From positions 1 to 44,549 of the forward strand of contig JBCCHN010000036.1 in NCBI GenBank assembly GCA_039028695.1: DNA of 44,549 bases. The letters run 5' to 3'. The translations under genes were made by a program, and so were the position numbers. The stretch's first letter is position 1. Every line of letters starts with the position of its first letter. Origin of the DNA: JANQKX01 sp039028695 (GTDB taxonomy: Bacteria; Pseudomonadota; Alphaproteobacteria; Kiloniellales; Kiloniellaceae). The notes beneath the pieces are model-generated. The model ran no database searches and was not told the origin of the DNA. It was given only the letters and a program-made list of their open reading frames with translations. This document shows positions 1-8,030 of the stretch, piece by piece.

Positions 1-219
1 AAGGCGCTGGCCATCGACTGGGACGATGAGATTATCAAGGGCACCTTGATTTGCCGGGATGGGTCGATTGTTCATCCAGCGCTAGAAAAACCTGCAGCTG
101 AAAAGCCGGCAGCCAAAAAGGATGTAAAGGCGGCCGATGAGAAATCCGGTGAAGAGGCAGGCGCAAGAGCAGTCGAACAGTCGGAGCCTAAGGGGCCTGA
201 GAATGAGGGGTCGGAATAA
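1..219 (+). CDS. pntAA: NAD(P) transhydrogenase subunit alpha part 1, C-terminal end (partial)
   Basis: The window opens inside a reading frame that ends with TAA at 217-219. The 72 residues seen include KGTLICRDGSIVHPAL, which resembles the end of the NAD-binding subunit of split proton-translocating transhydrogenases, followed by an Ala/Lys/Glu-rich tail. The upstream part lies outside the window. The stop codon overlaps the start of the next gene by one base (TAATG), which implies translational coupling with pntAB. The identity rests mainly on the two pnt genes that follow, because the visible tail is low in complexity. Confidence 0.85.
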   Translation, partial: KALAIDWDDEIIKGTLICRDGSIVHPALEKPAAEKPAAKKDVKAADEKSGEEAGARAVEQSEPKGPENEGSE

Positions 220-632
220 TGTCGAATGTAGAGTTTTCCGATAAGGCGACAGGTCTCGCCGACAAAGCCCGTGAGCTTTCCGATGAATTGGCCGGTCTGG
301 CCTCGGAAGCCGGGCGCTTGGTGACGGACAGCGCCGCGGTCGAGGGCGGGACCTCGCCCTTAGTGGTCGGTTTGACCGTTTTGGTGCTGGCGATTTTTGT
401 CGGTTACCACGTTGTCTGGCGGGTGACGCCGGCGTTGCACTCGCCCCTCATGGCGGTGACCAACGCTATTTCCTCGGTGATTATCGTAGGCGCTCTGATG
501 GCGGCGGGGCCGGCGGATTTCGGCTTTAGCGAGGTCATGGGTTTCCTGGCGGTGGCCTTGGCGGCGGTCAATATTTTTGGCGGATTTATTGTGACCCATC
601 GCATGTTGGCGATGTTCAAAAAGAAGAAGTAG
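219..632 (+). CDS. pntAB: NAD(P) transhydrogenase subunit alpha part 2 (PntAB)
   Basis: A small membrane protein of 137 residues. It has a polar N-terminal stretch (about 1-45) followed by hydrophobic segments at about 46-66, 77-97 and 103-128, and ends in a Lys cluster. This matches the membrane part of the alpha subunit in organisms where alpha is split in two. With PntB it forms the proton channel of the transhydrogenase, which uses the proton-motive force to drive hydride transfer from NADH to NADP+. It overlaps the upstream gene by one base and is 9 bp from pntB, so the three genes are one operon. The split form is common in alphaproteobacteria. Confidence 0.93.
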   Translation: MSNVEFSDKATGLADKARELSDELAGLASEAGRLVTDSAAVEGGTSPLVVGLTVLVLAIFVGYHVVWRVTPALHSPLMAVTNAISSVIIVGALMAAGPADFGFSEVMGFLAVALAAVNIFGGFIVTHRMLAMFKKKK

Positions 633-641
633 GGGGCTGTC

Positions 642-2045
642 ATGAGCGAAAATTTGGCGGGCCTGCTCTATCTGGTCGCATCGGTTTGTTTCATTTTGGC
701 CTTGCGCGGGTTGTCTCATCCGACCACCAGCCGCAACGGGAACCTCTTTGGCATGGTCGGCATGACCATCGCGGTGGTCACAACCTTGGCCCTTCCGGGT
801 GTGGTGAGTTACGGCATGATCATCGCCGGCTTGTTGATCGGCGGGGCCGTCGGCACGGTCATTGCCTTGCGCATCAACATGACCGCCTTGCCCCAATTGG
901 TGGCGGCCTTTCACTCCTTGGTGGGCTTGGCGGCGGTGCTGGTGGCCCTGGCCGCTTTCTACCGGCCCGAGGCCTATGGCATCGGGGTGCCCGGCGACAT
1001 TAAGATCGCCAGCTTGATTGAAATGTCTCTCGGCATTGCTATCGGTGCCATCACCTTTACCGGCTCGGTGGTCGCTTTCGCCAAGCTGCAAGGGCTGGTT
1101 TCGGGCAAGCCTCTGATCTTTCCCATGCAGCACCCCCTAAACGCGGTCTTGGGGATTGCCATCTTTGTGCTGATCGTCGTGCTCTGCACATCCCAATCGG
1201 CGAGTAGTTTATGGCTGATCGTAATCATTTCCCTAGCCTTGGGGCTGCTCTTGATCCTGCCCATCGGCGGCGCGGACATGCCGGTTGTGGTGTCCATGCT
1301 GAATTCCTACTCGGGCTGGGCGGCCTGCGGCATCGGCTTTACTTTGGAAAACAACTTGCTAATCGTGACTGGCGCCCTGGTCGGCTCGTCCGGCGCGATC
1401 CTCAGCTACATCATGTGCAAGGGCATGAATCGCTCAATTTTTAATGTGATCCTGGGCGGCTTTGGGGGTGAGACCGACGGTGCTGCTGCCGGCGCGGGCG
1501 GTGACGAGGACCGAACGGTCAAGTCCGGCGCGGCCGATGACGCAGCCTTTCTTATGCAGAATTCCAGCTCGGTCATCATCGTGCCCGGTTACGGCATGGC
1601 GGTGGCCCAGGCCCAGCATGCCTTGCGCGAGATGGCTGACCTTCTGAAGGCCCAAGGCGTCGATGTGCGCTACGCCATCCATCCGGTAGCAGGTCGTATG
1701 CCGGGGCATATGAACGTGCTTCTCGCCGAGGCCAACGTGCCTTATGACGAGGTGCTGGAGATGGAAGAGATCAATCGGGACTTCAAGTCTACCGATGTGG
1801 CTTTTGTCATCGGCGCCAATGACATCACAAATCCGGCGGCCAAGACGGACCCGGCCTCGCCCATCTACGGTATGCCCATTCTAGAGGTCGCAGAAGCAGG
1901 AACAGTGCTCTTCATCAAACGCTCAATGGCCTCGGGCTATGCGGGGGTTCAAAACGAGCTGTTCTTCCGCGACAACACCATGATGCTGTTCGACGACGCC
2001 AAAAAGATGTGCGAGCAGATCGTCAAGGCCCTGGAACAAGGTTGA
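642..2045 (+). CDS. pntB: NAD(P) transhydrogenase subunit beta
   Basis: A protein of 467 residues, the usual PntB length. The first roughly 270 residues are strongly hydrophobic and form the membrane domain. After a Gly/Ala/Asp-rich linker (about 275-300) comes the soluble NADP(H)-binding domain III, with VPGYGMAVAQAQ near 314, a VAGRMPGHMNVLLAEA segment, and GANDITNP, which belongs to the NADP-binding region. It pairs with PntAA and PntAB to make NADPH at the inner membrane. It is the last gene of the pnt operon; 102 bp separate it from the next gene, which has its own ribosome-binding site. Confidence 0.97.
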   Translation: MSENLAGLLYLVASVCFILALRGLSHPTTSRNGNLFGMVGMTIAVVTTLALPGVVSYGMIIAGLLIGGAVGTVIALRINMTALPQLVAAFHSLVGLAAVLVALAAFYRPEAYGIGVPGDIKIASLIEMSLGIAIGAITFTGSVVAFAKLQGLVSGKPLIFPMQHPLNAVLGIAIFVLIVVLCTSQSASSLWLIVIISLALGLLLILPIGGADMPVVVSMLNSYSGWAACGIGFTLENNLLIVTGALVGSSGAILSYIMCKGMNRSIFNVILGGFGGETDGAAAGAGGDEDRTVKSGAADDAAFLMQNSSSVIIVPGYGMAVAQAQHALREMADLLKAQGVDVRYAIHPVAGRMPGHMNVLLAEANVPYDEVLEMEEINRDFKSTDVAFVIGANDITNPAAKTDPASPIYGMPILEVAEAGTVLFIKRSMASGYAGVQNELFFRDNTMMLFDDAKKMCEQIVKALEQG

Positions 2046-2147
2046 GGCCGGGAACTGGCCTGCCCTTAGAATAACGTTGAATCGCGACGCCAGCATTATC
2101 CTTTTCCGGCCTCGCCGTCGGGGTGACCTCTTCCAAGGAGAGCGATC

Positions 2148-3026
2148 ATGAGCGGGGATGTGGGGCAAAAGATGCTCCTCGGCGTATTGTTGGTGGCGCT
2201 GGCGGCGATCAGCATCAGTTTTTCAAACATTTTGGCGCCGGTTGTAACGGACGGCGGCGTTAGCGTTCAGACGCTCATTGTCATTCGCTTCAGCTTTTTT
2301 GCCATCGCCTGTGGCATTTGGCTAACGCTGCGGCGGGTGCCCTTGATGCTCGGGCGAGCGAGCTTTCTCCATGCCATCGGGGCGGGGGCTGCCTACACCA
2401 TCGGATCGGGTTCGCTGGTCGCCGCCTTTGTGGAAATTCCGGTCAGCTTGGCTGTGCTGATTTTTTACAGCTTCCCCCTTTTGACACTTTTGGGGGAATG
2501 CTTCTTCGACCGGCGCTGGCCGGCGGTTCGAGAAATAGGGTTCCTGTTGGCCGCGCTGTTGGGGCTGGGTCTCTGTCTGGGGATCGGCATTGATCAATTG
2601 AATGGGGCGGGTCTGGCCTTTGCCGTGCTCGCGGCACTGGGAGTGGCCGGATCCTATCTCTGGTCAGGCCGTAAACTGCGGGCCGTGCCCTCCACCGTCA
2701 TGACATTTTACATGGCGCTTACCGGCTGGGTCATGGTGGCGGCCTTGGCGACGGCGACAGCCAGCTGGACTTTGCCGTCTTTGGAGGTCTTGCCTCTTGT
2801 CTTGTTGGCTGCGGCAGTATTGACCTTCGCGGCAGCCTTTTTCGGTATGTTTGCCGGTGTGAGCCTTATCGGTCCTTCCCGTGGGGCCATGATCATGAAC
2901 TTGGAGCCGGTCTTTACCGTGGGACTGGCGGTGTGGTTGCTGGCGGAAAGCTTGACAGCTCACCAGGTTGCCGGGGCCGCTTTGGTTGTCGCGGCCGTTT
3001 TTGCGGCACAATGGCGGCGTAGCTAG
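2148..3026 (+). CDS. EamA/DMT-family permease
   Basis: A 292-residue, very hydrophobic protein with about ten predicted membrane segments arranged as two similar halves, the layout of the drug/metabolite transporter (EamA) family. The C-terminal half has the typical GPSRGAMIMNLEPVFT stretch, where the conserved proline/glutamate motif of DMT exporters sits. The ATG follows a good ribosome-binding site (AAGGAG, 7 bases upstream). The substrate cannot be told from sequence. Family members export amino acids, purines or other metabolites. It stands alone, 102 bp after pntB and converging on the SDR gene. Confidence 0.88.
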   Translation: MSGDVGQKMLLGVLLVALAAISISFSNILAPVVTDGGVSVQTLIVIRFSFFAIACGIWLTLRRVPLMLGRASFLHAIGAGAAYTIGSGSLVAAFVEIPVSLAVLIFYSFPLLTLLGECFFDRRWPAVREIGFLLAALLGLGLCLGIGIDQLNGAGLAFAVLAALGVAGSYLWSGRKLRAVPSTVMTFYMALTGWVMVAALATATASWTLPSLEVLPLVLLAAAVLTFAAAFFGMFAGVSLIGPSRGAMIMNLEPVFTVGLAVWLLAESLTAHQVAGAALVVAAVFAAQWRRS

Positions 3027-3197
3027 GTTCTTTGCCCCGTCAGCTGGTGCTCAATCGGTTCGCCAAGCCTCGCCTTGCTCATAAATTAGATCGATTGTAT
3101 TTCCAACATGATCTTTCGCTGCCAGACCGTGTCAATCTCCCAACGCAACATGATCGTCCCCGTCGGACATGGCTTCCGCATCGCCGATCTAGGCTTC

Positions 3198-3241
3198 GCA
3201 ACCCATTTCCACCGCATAGGCAACCCATTTCCACCGCATAG
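3198..3241. repeat. 22-bp perfect tandem duplication
   Basis: Two identical 22-base units lie back to back at 3198-3219 and 3220-3241, in the convergent gap between the DMT permease and the SDR gene. Each unit starts GCAACCCATTTCC and ends CCGCATAG. No gene covers them. They look like a recent local duplication. The rest of 3027-3276 shows no convincing coding or RNA signal. Confidence 0.9.
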
Positions 3242-3276
3242 AAAGAGGATAACTGTCAGCTCAGCTTAGGTTTTTC

Positions 3277-4107
3277 CTATTTTTCAAATGGGTCGGTTTC
3301 TTGAGATTGGATGCGCTGTCCGATTTGTTCCAACAAGGGGATCGAGGGGTAGTCGATGATGCTCATACCGCCATCCACGATAAGGGTTTGACCTGTGATG
3401 AAAGAGGAGTCCGAGCAGGATAAAAAGACCGCGGCAGTGGCGATCTCGTCGGTGGTTCCCATCCGGTTGAGCAAGGAGGGCGGCTGCTCCCAGCTTCCGT
3501 TATCGCGGCCTCCGGCTTGCGCGGCCTTGATCGTATCCGACGCGATCCAGCCAGGGCTGATACCATTAACCCGCACGCCATGAGGCGCTGCCTCGGCGGC
3601 AAAGGCCCGGTTTAAGCCTTCGATCCCTGCCTTGGCCACACAGTAGAGGCCCCAGTTGCCATGCAAGGCGGCGGTCGAGGAAATGTTGACGATGGCGCCC
3701 TCTTCCGACTTTGCCAGGTAGGGTAGGGCATAGGCGCTGACGAAGTAAGCCGCGTCCAGATTACAGCCCCGCATTCGATCCCATCGCACACCGGGCGGAT
3801 CTTGGGGCGTTAGACCGCTTCGTATGGCGCCTATTCCTGCGTTGTTGATCACGACGTCCAAGGTGCCGAAGCGGTCGATGACATTATCGATCATCCCTTG
3901 CGCTACCGCCTCTTGAGACAGGTCCGCTTGGAAAAAGGCACCCGTTCCGCCGAGCGCGCCGACCTCCGCGGCAACGGCATGACCTTTTTCCGAATCCCGC
4001 CCGACCAGAGCGACATTGGCCCCTTCTTTCACAAAGCGGTGGACGATACCCCTGCCGATACCCGAGTTGCCGCCAGTAACGATGGCAACCTTACCTTTGA
4101 GCCGCAT
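3277..4107 (-). CDS. SDR-family oxidoreductase
   Basis: A classical short-chain dehydrogenase/reductase of 276 residues. The Rossmann glycine motif TGGNSGIG is at 11-18, NNAG at 88-91, the active-site serine near 143-144, and the catalytic YxxxK at Y155/K159. The reading frame stays open a further 37 codons upstream, but the start at 4107 is preferred because GAGGAG lies just before it and the protein then begins MRLKGKVAIVTGG, as family members do. The substrate is unknown. The second SDR in this window (16962-17753) begins almost identically but diverges after that. The C-terminus extends beyond the usual IVDGG end by about 30 residues. Confidence 0.9.
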   Translation of the reverse strand: MRLKGKVAIVTGGNSGIGRGIVHRFVKEGANVALVGRDSEKGHAVAAEVGALGGTGAFFQADLSQEAVAQGMIDNVIDRFGTLDVVINNAGIGAIRSGLTPQDPPGVRWDRMRGCNLDAAYFVSAYALPYLAKSEEGAIVNISSTAALHGNWGLYCVAKAGIEGLNRAFAAEAAPHGVRVNGISPGWIASDTIKAAQAGGRDNGSWEQPPSLLNRMGTTDEIATAAVFLSCSDSSFITGQTLIVDGGMSIIDYPSIPLLEQIGQRIQSQETDPFEK

Positions 4108-4208
4108 GGTTGATCCTCCTCGAATTACACGCCGGAAAACAAGCCTCAGGATACAAGCAACTATGATTGATCGATAGCTTGCGTGAAGACAAAGGGTGCC
4201 GCCAACAC

Positions 4209-4236
4209 AAAAAGCCATGCCAGAGACCTGGCATGG
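4209..4236 (-). terminator. Intrinsic terminator, distal of two behind rpsU
   Basis: A perfect 9-bp stem (CCATGCCAG, loop AGAC, CTGGCATGG at 4215-4236) is followed on the minus strand by a run of five T (4209-4213). It lies about 130 bp downstream of rpsU and upstream of the SDR gene, so it separates the two transcription units. Confidence 0.85.
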
Positions 4237-4265
4237 TTAAATCCCAGTTTTTTGTAATCAAGGAG

Positions 4266-4288
4266 AAAAAAGGGCTCGCAGGGAGCCC
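4266..4288 (-). terminator. Intrinsic terminator behind rpsU, proximal
   Basis: Read on the minus strand, GGGCTC, a five-base loop and GAGCCC are followed by six T (4266-4271). It is the first terminator after the rpsU stop codon; a second one follows about 30 bp further on. Confidence 0.85.
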
Positions 4289-4368
4289 CTTATCGTTGTC
4301 AGCTTTTCCAACAAGCTTGAGCCGGCATCAAAGCGCCGGCCACCGCCATGGTCAAAAGCAAGACGCCT

Positions 4369-4572
4369 CTAGAATCCTTCCCGGTCCATGCGCTTACGCA
4401 ACAATTTGCGATAGCGGCGCACGGCTTCGGCGCGTTCGCGCTTTTTGCGGGCAGAGGGCTTTTCAAAATCCCGACGGAGTTTCATCTCCCGGAATACACC
4501 CTCGCGCTGCAGCTTCTTTTTCAGCGCGCGGAGGGCTTGATCGACGTTATTGTCGCGGACATGTACTTGCAC
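4369..4572 (-). CDS. rpsU: 30S ribosomal protein bS21
   Basis: A 67-residue, highly basic protein that starts QVHVRDNNVDQALRALKKK after the initiator and contains REGVFREMKLRRDFEKPS, the signature of bS21 in alphaproteobacteria. bS21 is a late-joining small-subunit protein that helps position the Shine-Dalgarno helix. The start is read as GTG at 4572, with AAGGAG about 12 bases upstream, a rather long spacing. It is a single-gene unit closed by two tandem intrinsic terminators. Confidence 0.97.
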   Translation of the reverse strand: MQVHVRDNNVDQALRALKKKLQREGVFREMKLRRDFEKPSARKKRERAEAVRRYRKLLRKRMDREGF

Positions 4573-4878
4573 GGACGCTCAAAACTCCTTTCCAGCATTT
4601 TTGACCCTTTTGGACCAAAAAGCAGACCATTCAGTCATCGAATCAAGAAATCTGTCATACAGATTGGATCGCAACGGGCTAACCCGTGCGTTAGGCCGTT
4701 CAGTTACCACAGGGTGGCGCGGAAAGAAAGGCCTTTATCCTGGATTTAATGCCTCGGGGAAGCTTAAAGAATTGTAAAGAGGAGCGGTTATCCATCAGCA
4801 GCACTCTAGACCGGGTTCCGGCTTTACGGGTCAGCCAAAGGCCCCCATATTGAAGGAGAGATTTGAGGCGGAACACGA
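4573..4878. other. Intergenic region between rpsU and def
   Basis: About 306 bp between divergent genes. It must hold the rpsU promoter (minus strand) and the def promoter (plus strand). GAAGGAGAG at 4853-4861 could be a weak, distant ribosome-binding site for def. I see no RNA gene, strong hairpin or credible small reading frame here. Confidence 0.6.
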
Positions 4879-5451
4879 ATGGCTATCTTAAAAATTGCGT
4901 CCATGGGCAATCCCATCCTGCGCCGCCGCGCAGACGAGGTGGCGGATCCGAGTGCGCCGGAGGTCCGGCGCTTGATCCATGACATGCTCGAGACCATGCA
5001 GGACGCCGGGGGTACGGGATTGGCCGCGCCGCAGGTTTATGCGCCCCTGCGTATCGTGGTATTTTTTGTGGCCCGCGAACAGGCGTCGGAGCCTCCTGAA
5101 GAACAGGAGGGTGCCCAAGAAGGGGGTACGGCCGCCGCCGGTGGCCTTTCGGTGCCCTTGACCGTGTTGATCAATCCGGTTCTTGAGCCCTTGGGCGAGG
5201 AGATGGACCTTGGCCCGGAAGCCTGTCTTTCCGTACCGGGGCTGGTAGGTCAGGTGCCCCGCTACCGGCACTTGCGCTATCGGGCGCTGACGCCGAGCGG
5301 CGACGAACTGGTGCGGGAGGCCAAGGGCTTTCATGCCCGGGTGGTGCAGCACGAGTGCGATCACCTAGACGGGATTTTGTATCCTCAGCGCATGACCGAC
5401 CTGTCGACGCTGGCCTTTATGGATGAGTTGCATCGAAGCGTTTCAAGCTAA
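4879..5451 (+). CDS. def: Peptide deformylase
   Basis: A protein of 190 residues with all three deformylase motifs: GTGLAAPQ at 45-52, EACLS at 114-118 (Cys116 a metal ligand) and HECDH at 158-162 (both His metal ligands, Glu catalytic). It removes the formyl group from the initiator methionine of new proteins. An extra acidic, Ala/Gly-rich stretch at about 69-90 lies between the first two motifs. Motif 2 has Ala where Gly is usual (EGCLS). It is not next to fmt as in many bacteria; the next gene, coq9, starts 24 bp downstream and is probably co-transcribed. Confidence 0.95.
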   Translation: MAILKIASMGNPILRRRADEVADPSAPEVRRLIHDMLETMQDAGGTGLAAPQVYAPLRIVVFFVAREQASEPPEEQEGAQEGGTAAAGGLSVPLTVLINPVLEPLGEEMDLGPEACLSVPGLVGQVPRYRHLRYRALTPSGDELVREAKGFHARVVQHECDHLDGILYPQRMTDLSTLAFMDELHRSVSS

Positions 5452-5475
5452 CGGAGACGGTTGAAAGGAGGACAA

Positions 5476-6135
5476 ATGGCCATAAGCCCGGATCAAAAGA
5501 AGCTCTTAGACGTACTTTTGGAGCATGTGGTATTCGATGGTTGGACCCAAGAGGCGGTGCAAGCGGCAGCGCGGGACCTGGCTCTATCCCCTGCGGAGCT
5601 GGACGCTCTGTTGCCCGGTGGCGCCCTGCAGGCGCTTCAAATGTTCAGTGCCCATGCAGATCAGGAGATGTTGAAGAGTCTCCAGGATCTGGACCTGTCT
5701 CAAATGAAGGTCCGCGAGCGGGTTGCCGCGGCCGTTCGCCTGCGCCTGGAAAATCTGGCGCCGCATCGCGAGGCGGTCCGACGGGGGCTGTCCTGCTTAG
5801 CCTTGCCGCAAAATGGCGGAATTGGTCTCAAATGCCTTTACGGCACGGTCGATGCTGTGTGGCATGGCGTTGGCGATCGCTCGGTGGATTACAATTTTTA
5901 CAGCAAGCGCCTGCTTTTGGCCGGCGTGTTTAGCTCTACCACCCTGTTCTGGCTCAATGATAAATCCGAAGGCCAGGAAGCCACCTGGGTCTTTCTGGAG
6001 CGGCGTATTTCCGAGGTTCTAAAAGTGGGGGGCACCGTTGGAAAGACCATCGGCAGGTTGCTAGCCCTGCCGGACCGATTGATAAGGTCACGCGGCGATC
6101 TGAAGGGGCGGCGCCCCTTCGCTAAGGGTCTTTAA
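5476..6135 (+). CDS. COQ9-family ubiquinone biosynthesis protein
   Basis: A protein of 219 residues resembling the COQ9/TIGR02396 family: an N-terminal TetR-like helical part (about 1-60), then the conserved DRSVDYNFYSKRLLLAGVF stretch and the STTLFWLNDKSEG segment near the C-terminal third. In mitochondria COQ9 binds lipids and supports the COQ7 hydroxylase step. Alphaproteobacteria carry homologues with presumed equivalent roles. The ATG at 5476 directly follows AAAGGAGGACAA, an excellent ribosome-binding site, so it is preferred over an upstream TTG at 5461. It is probably in an operon with def. Confidence 0.9.
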   Translation: MAISPDQKKLLDVLLEHVVFDGWTQEAVQAAARDLALSPAELDALLPGGALQALQMFSAHADQEMLKSLQDLDLSQMKVRERVAAAVRLRLENLAPHREAVRRGLSCLALPQNGGIGLKCLYGTVDAVWHGVGDRSVDYNFYSKRLLLAGVFSSTTLFWLNDKSEGQEATWVFLERRISEVLKVGGTVGKTIGRLLALPDRLIRSRGDLKGRRPFAKGL

Positions 6136-6154
6136 GGGACGGAAAATCTATCGG

Positions 6155-7258
6155 TCAGTCCGATTTTGAAGACAGCTTATTGACGTGACCCATCTTGCGC
6201 CCGGGCCGCGCTTCACTTTTCCCGTAGAGATGCAGCTTGGCCTTTGGGTCTGAAAGAATGTTGCGCCAGGTGCTCGCATCCTCGCCAATCAGGTTGTGCA
6301 TAATGGCGTTGGAGTGGCGTTCCGGATCGCCTAAGGGCAAGCCTGTTACGGCCCGAATGAACTGTTCGAATTGGGAGATGAGACAGGCATCCATCGTCCA
6401 GTGACCCGAGTTGTGGGGACGGGGTGCTAACTCGTTAACTAAGACATCGCCGGATTGGGTCACGAACATCTCGATACCGAGTAAGCCGATAAGCTTGATG
6501 CTTTCGGCGATGGTGTGAGCGATCTCTTGGGCCTTGGCTGCCACTTTGGTCGAAATTTCAGCCGGTGCGATGGTTTGGTCCAGAATATGATTCTTGTGGC
6601 GGTTTTCCACCGGCACATAGGCCTGGATTTCGCCGCCCTGACTGCGGGCCACGATGACCGAGATTTCCAATTGGAAATCCACATAGGCCTCGACAATTCC
6701 CTCTAATTCCGTTTTCCCACCGGCCATTCCGGCCCAGGCCTCGGCCGGGCCGATCTTACCGTCCAACAAGACCTGACCCTTGCCGTCATAGCCCATCTCG
6801 GTGGTTTTCAAGACCGCTGGAGTCGAAAAGGCCGCCATGACTTTTTCAAGGTCATCGCGGTTTTGGACGGGGGCATATTCCGTCGTCGGAACCCCAATCT
6901 CGGCGCAGAAACCCTTTTCCCGGAGGCGGTTTTGGCAAATGTGTAGAACCTTGGGTCCTGGGCGGACCGCTACGCGCTCTGCCAAGAAGGCGGCGGTGGG
7001 ACCCGGAACGTTCTCAAATTCAAATGTCACCACATCCACGGCCTCGGCAAAGGTCGCAAGGGCGGTTTCGTCGTCATAGGCTTTTGCCGAGAAGCGATCC
7101 GTGACCTGCGCGGCTGGCGAAGCCGGATCAGGGCAGTAGATATGGGTCAAATAGCCCAAGTCGGTGGCAGCTGCAGCGGCCATGCGGCCCAGCTGGCCGC
7201 CGCCCAATATGCCGATCACCGACCCCGGTGGCAAAGCATCGTCAAAGTTCTTTGACAT
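6155..7258 (-). CDS. purK: N5-carboxyaminoimidazole ribonucleotide synthase
   Basis: An ATP-grasp enzyme of 367 residues. It starts with the PurK nucleotide-binding loop GILGGGQLGRM, has TTEMGYDGKGQ in the ATP-grasp domain, and ends its active site with NELAPRPHNSGHWT, the most diagnostic PurK motif. It makes N5-CAIR from AIR, bicarbonate and ATP in purine biosynthesis, and PurE uses the product next. It lies 16 bp downstream of purE, so purEK is an operon. It converges on coq9, with 19 bp between the stops. Confidence 0.97.
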   Translation of the reverse strand: MSKNFDDALPPGSVIGILGGGQLGRMAAAAATDLGYLTHIYCPDPASPAAQVTDRFSAKAYDDETALATFAEAVDVVTFEFENVPGPTAAFLAERVAVRPGPKVLHICQNRLREKGFCAEIGVPTTEYAPVQNRDDLEKVMAAFSTPAVLKTTEMGYDGKGQVLLDGKIGPAEAWAGMAGGKTELEGIVEAYVDFQLEISVIVARSQGGEIQAYVPVENRHKNHILDQTIAPAEISTKVAAKAQEIAHTIAESIKLIGLLGIEMFVTQSGDVLVNELAPRPHNSGHWTMDACLISQFEQFIRAVTGLPLGDPERHSNAIMHNLIGEDASTWRNILSDPKAKLHLYGKSEARPGRKMGHVNKLSSKSD

Positions 7259-7274
7259 GGCAGTTCACTAGATC

Positions 7275-7763
7275 CTAGCTGGGGACGTCCGGCACGTCGA
7301 TGGTTCGCTTTTCCCGCCAGTTGCTGAGGGCCTCAGCGGCGTGCGGATCGTTTAAGGCGATCACACTGGCGGCCAAGAGGGCGGCATTCACAGCGCCGGC
7401 TTTGCCGATTGCCAGGGTGCCCACGGGAATGCCGGCCGGCATCTGAACAATGGATAAGAGACTGTCCTGTCCCTTGAGGGCTTGGCTCTCGATGGGGACA
7501 CCAAACACCGGCAACTCGGTTAGGGAAGCGGTCATGCCCGGCAGATGGGCCGCTCCGCCGGCCCCGGCGATGATGACCTGCAGTCCGCGCGATTTCGCCG
7601 CTCGCGCATAGTCATACATGCGCTGCGGGGTGCGATGGGCCGAAACAATACGATTTTCGTGGTCAATGCCAAGGTCCCGAAGGGTATCGGCGGCATGCCG
7701 CATAGTGGGCCAGTCAGATTGACTGCCCATAATGATACCCACCTTGGCGCCTTTGTCGGTCAT
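7275..7763 (-). CDS. purE: N5-carboxyaminoimidazole ribonucleotide mutase
   Basis: A protein of 162 residues, the normal PurE length. It has VGIIMGSQSDWPTM at the N-terminus, the IVSAHRTPQRMYDYA motif with the catalytic His, and IAGAGGAAHLPGM. It converts N5-CAIR to CAIR. The start at 7763 is chosen because AGGAG lies 6 bases upstream; an in-frame ATG ten codons earlier lacks such a site. It is the first gene of the purEK operon. Confidence 0.97.
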   Translation of the reverse strand: MTDKGAKVGIIMGSQSDWPTMRHAADTLRDLGIDHENRIVSAHRTPQRMYDYARAAKSRGLQVIIAGAGGAAHLPGMTASLTELPVFGVPIESQALKGQDSLLSIVQMPAGIPVGTLAIGKAGAVNAALLAASVIALNDPHAAEALSNWREKRTIDVPDVPS

Positions 7764-8030
7764 TTCGTCTCCTAGAGAGAATAAGGGCCTCACCGAGCCT
7801 AAGCGGCCCGATCAAGCCAAAAGTCATTATTCCCGGCTCGAGGGCCCGAGACAAGGAGGCTGGCTGCGCAGAAAACAAAAACTTTATCTCAGCGCGTGTC
7901 TCGGTCATGCTAAGAAAGATCGGTCGGAGTCGGACATCAACCGACCTGAGGCCGGGTGCGGTCGGATGGGGACGGCGTAAAGATACCTTTCGATGGACTT
8001 CGGCTAAGCGGCGCATGACCGGGGAAGGGC

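Noticed and set aside
360..1133. Long minus-strand frame opposite pntAB/pntB
   Set aside because: It lies antisense to well-identified genes and its His/Gln/Arg-rich product has no family character; it is a shadow of the coding strand.
6102..6120. GAAGGGGC / GCCCCTTC hairpin as a terminator of coq9
   Set aside because: It lies inside the end of the coq9 coding sequence and has no T-run after it.
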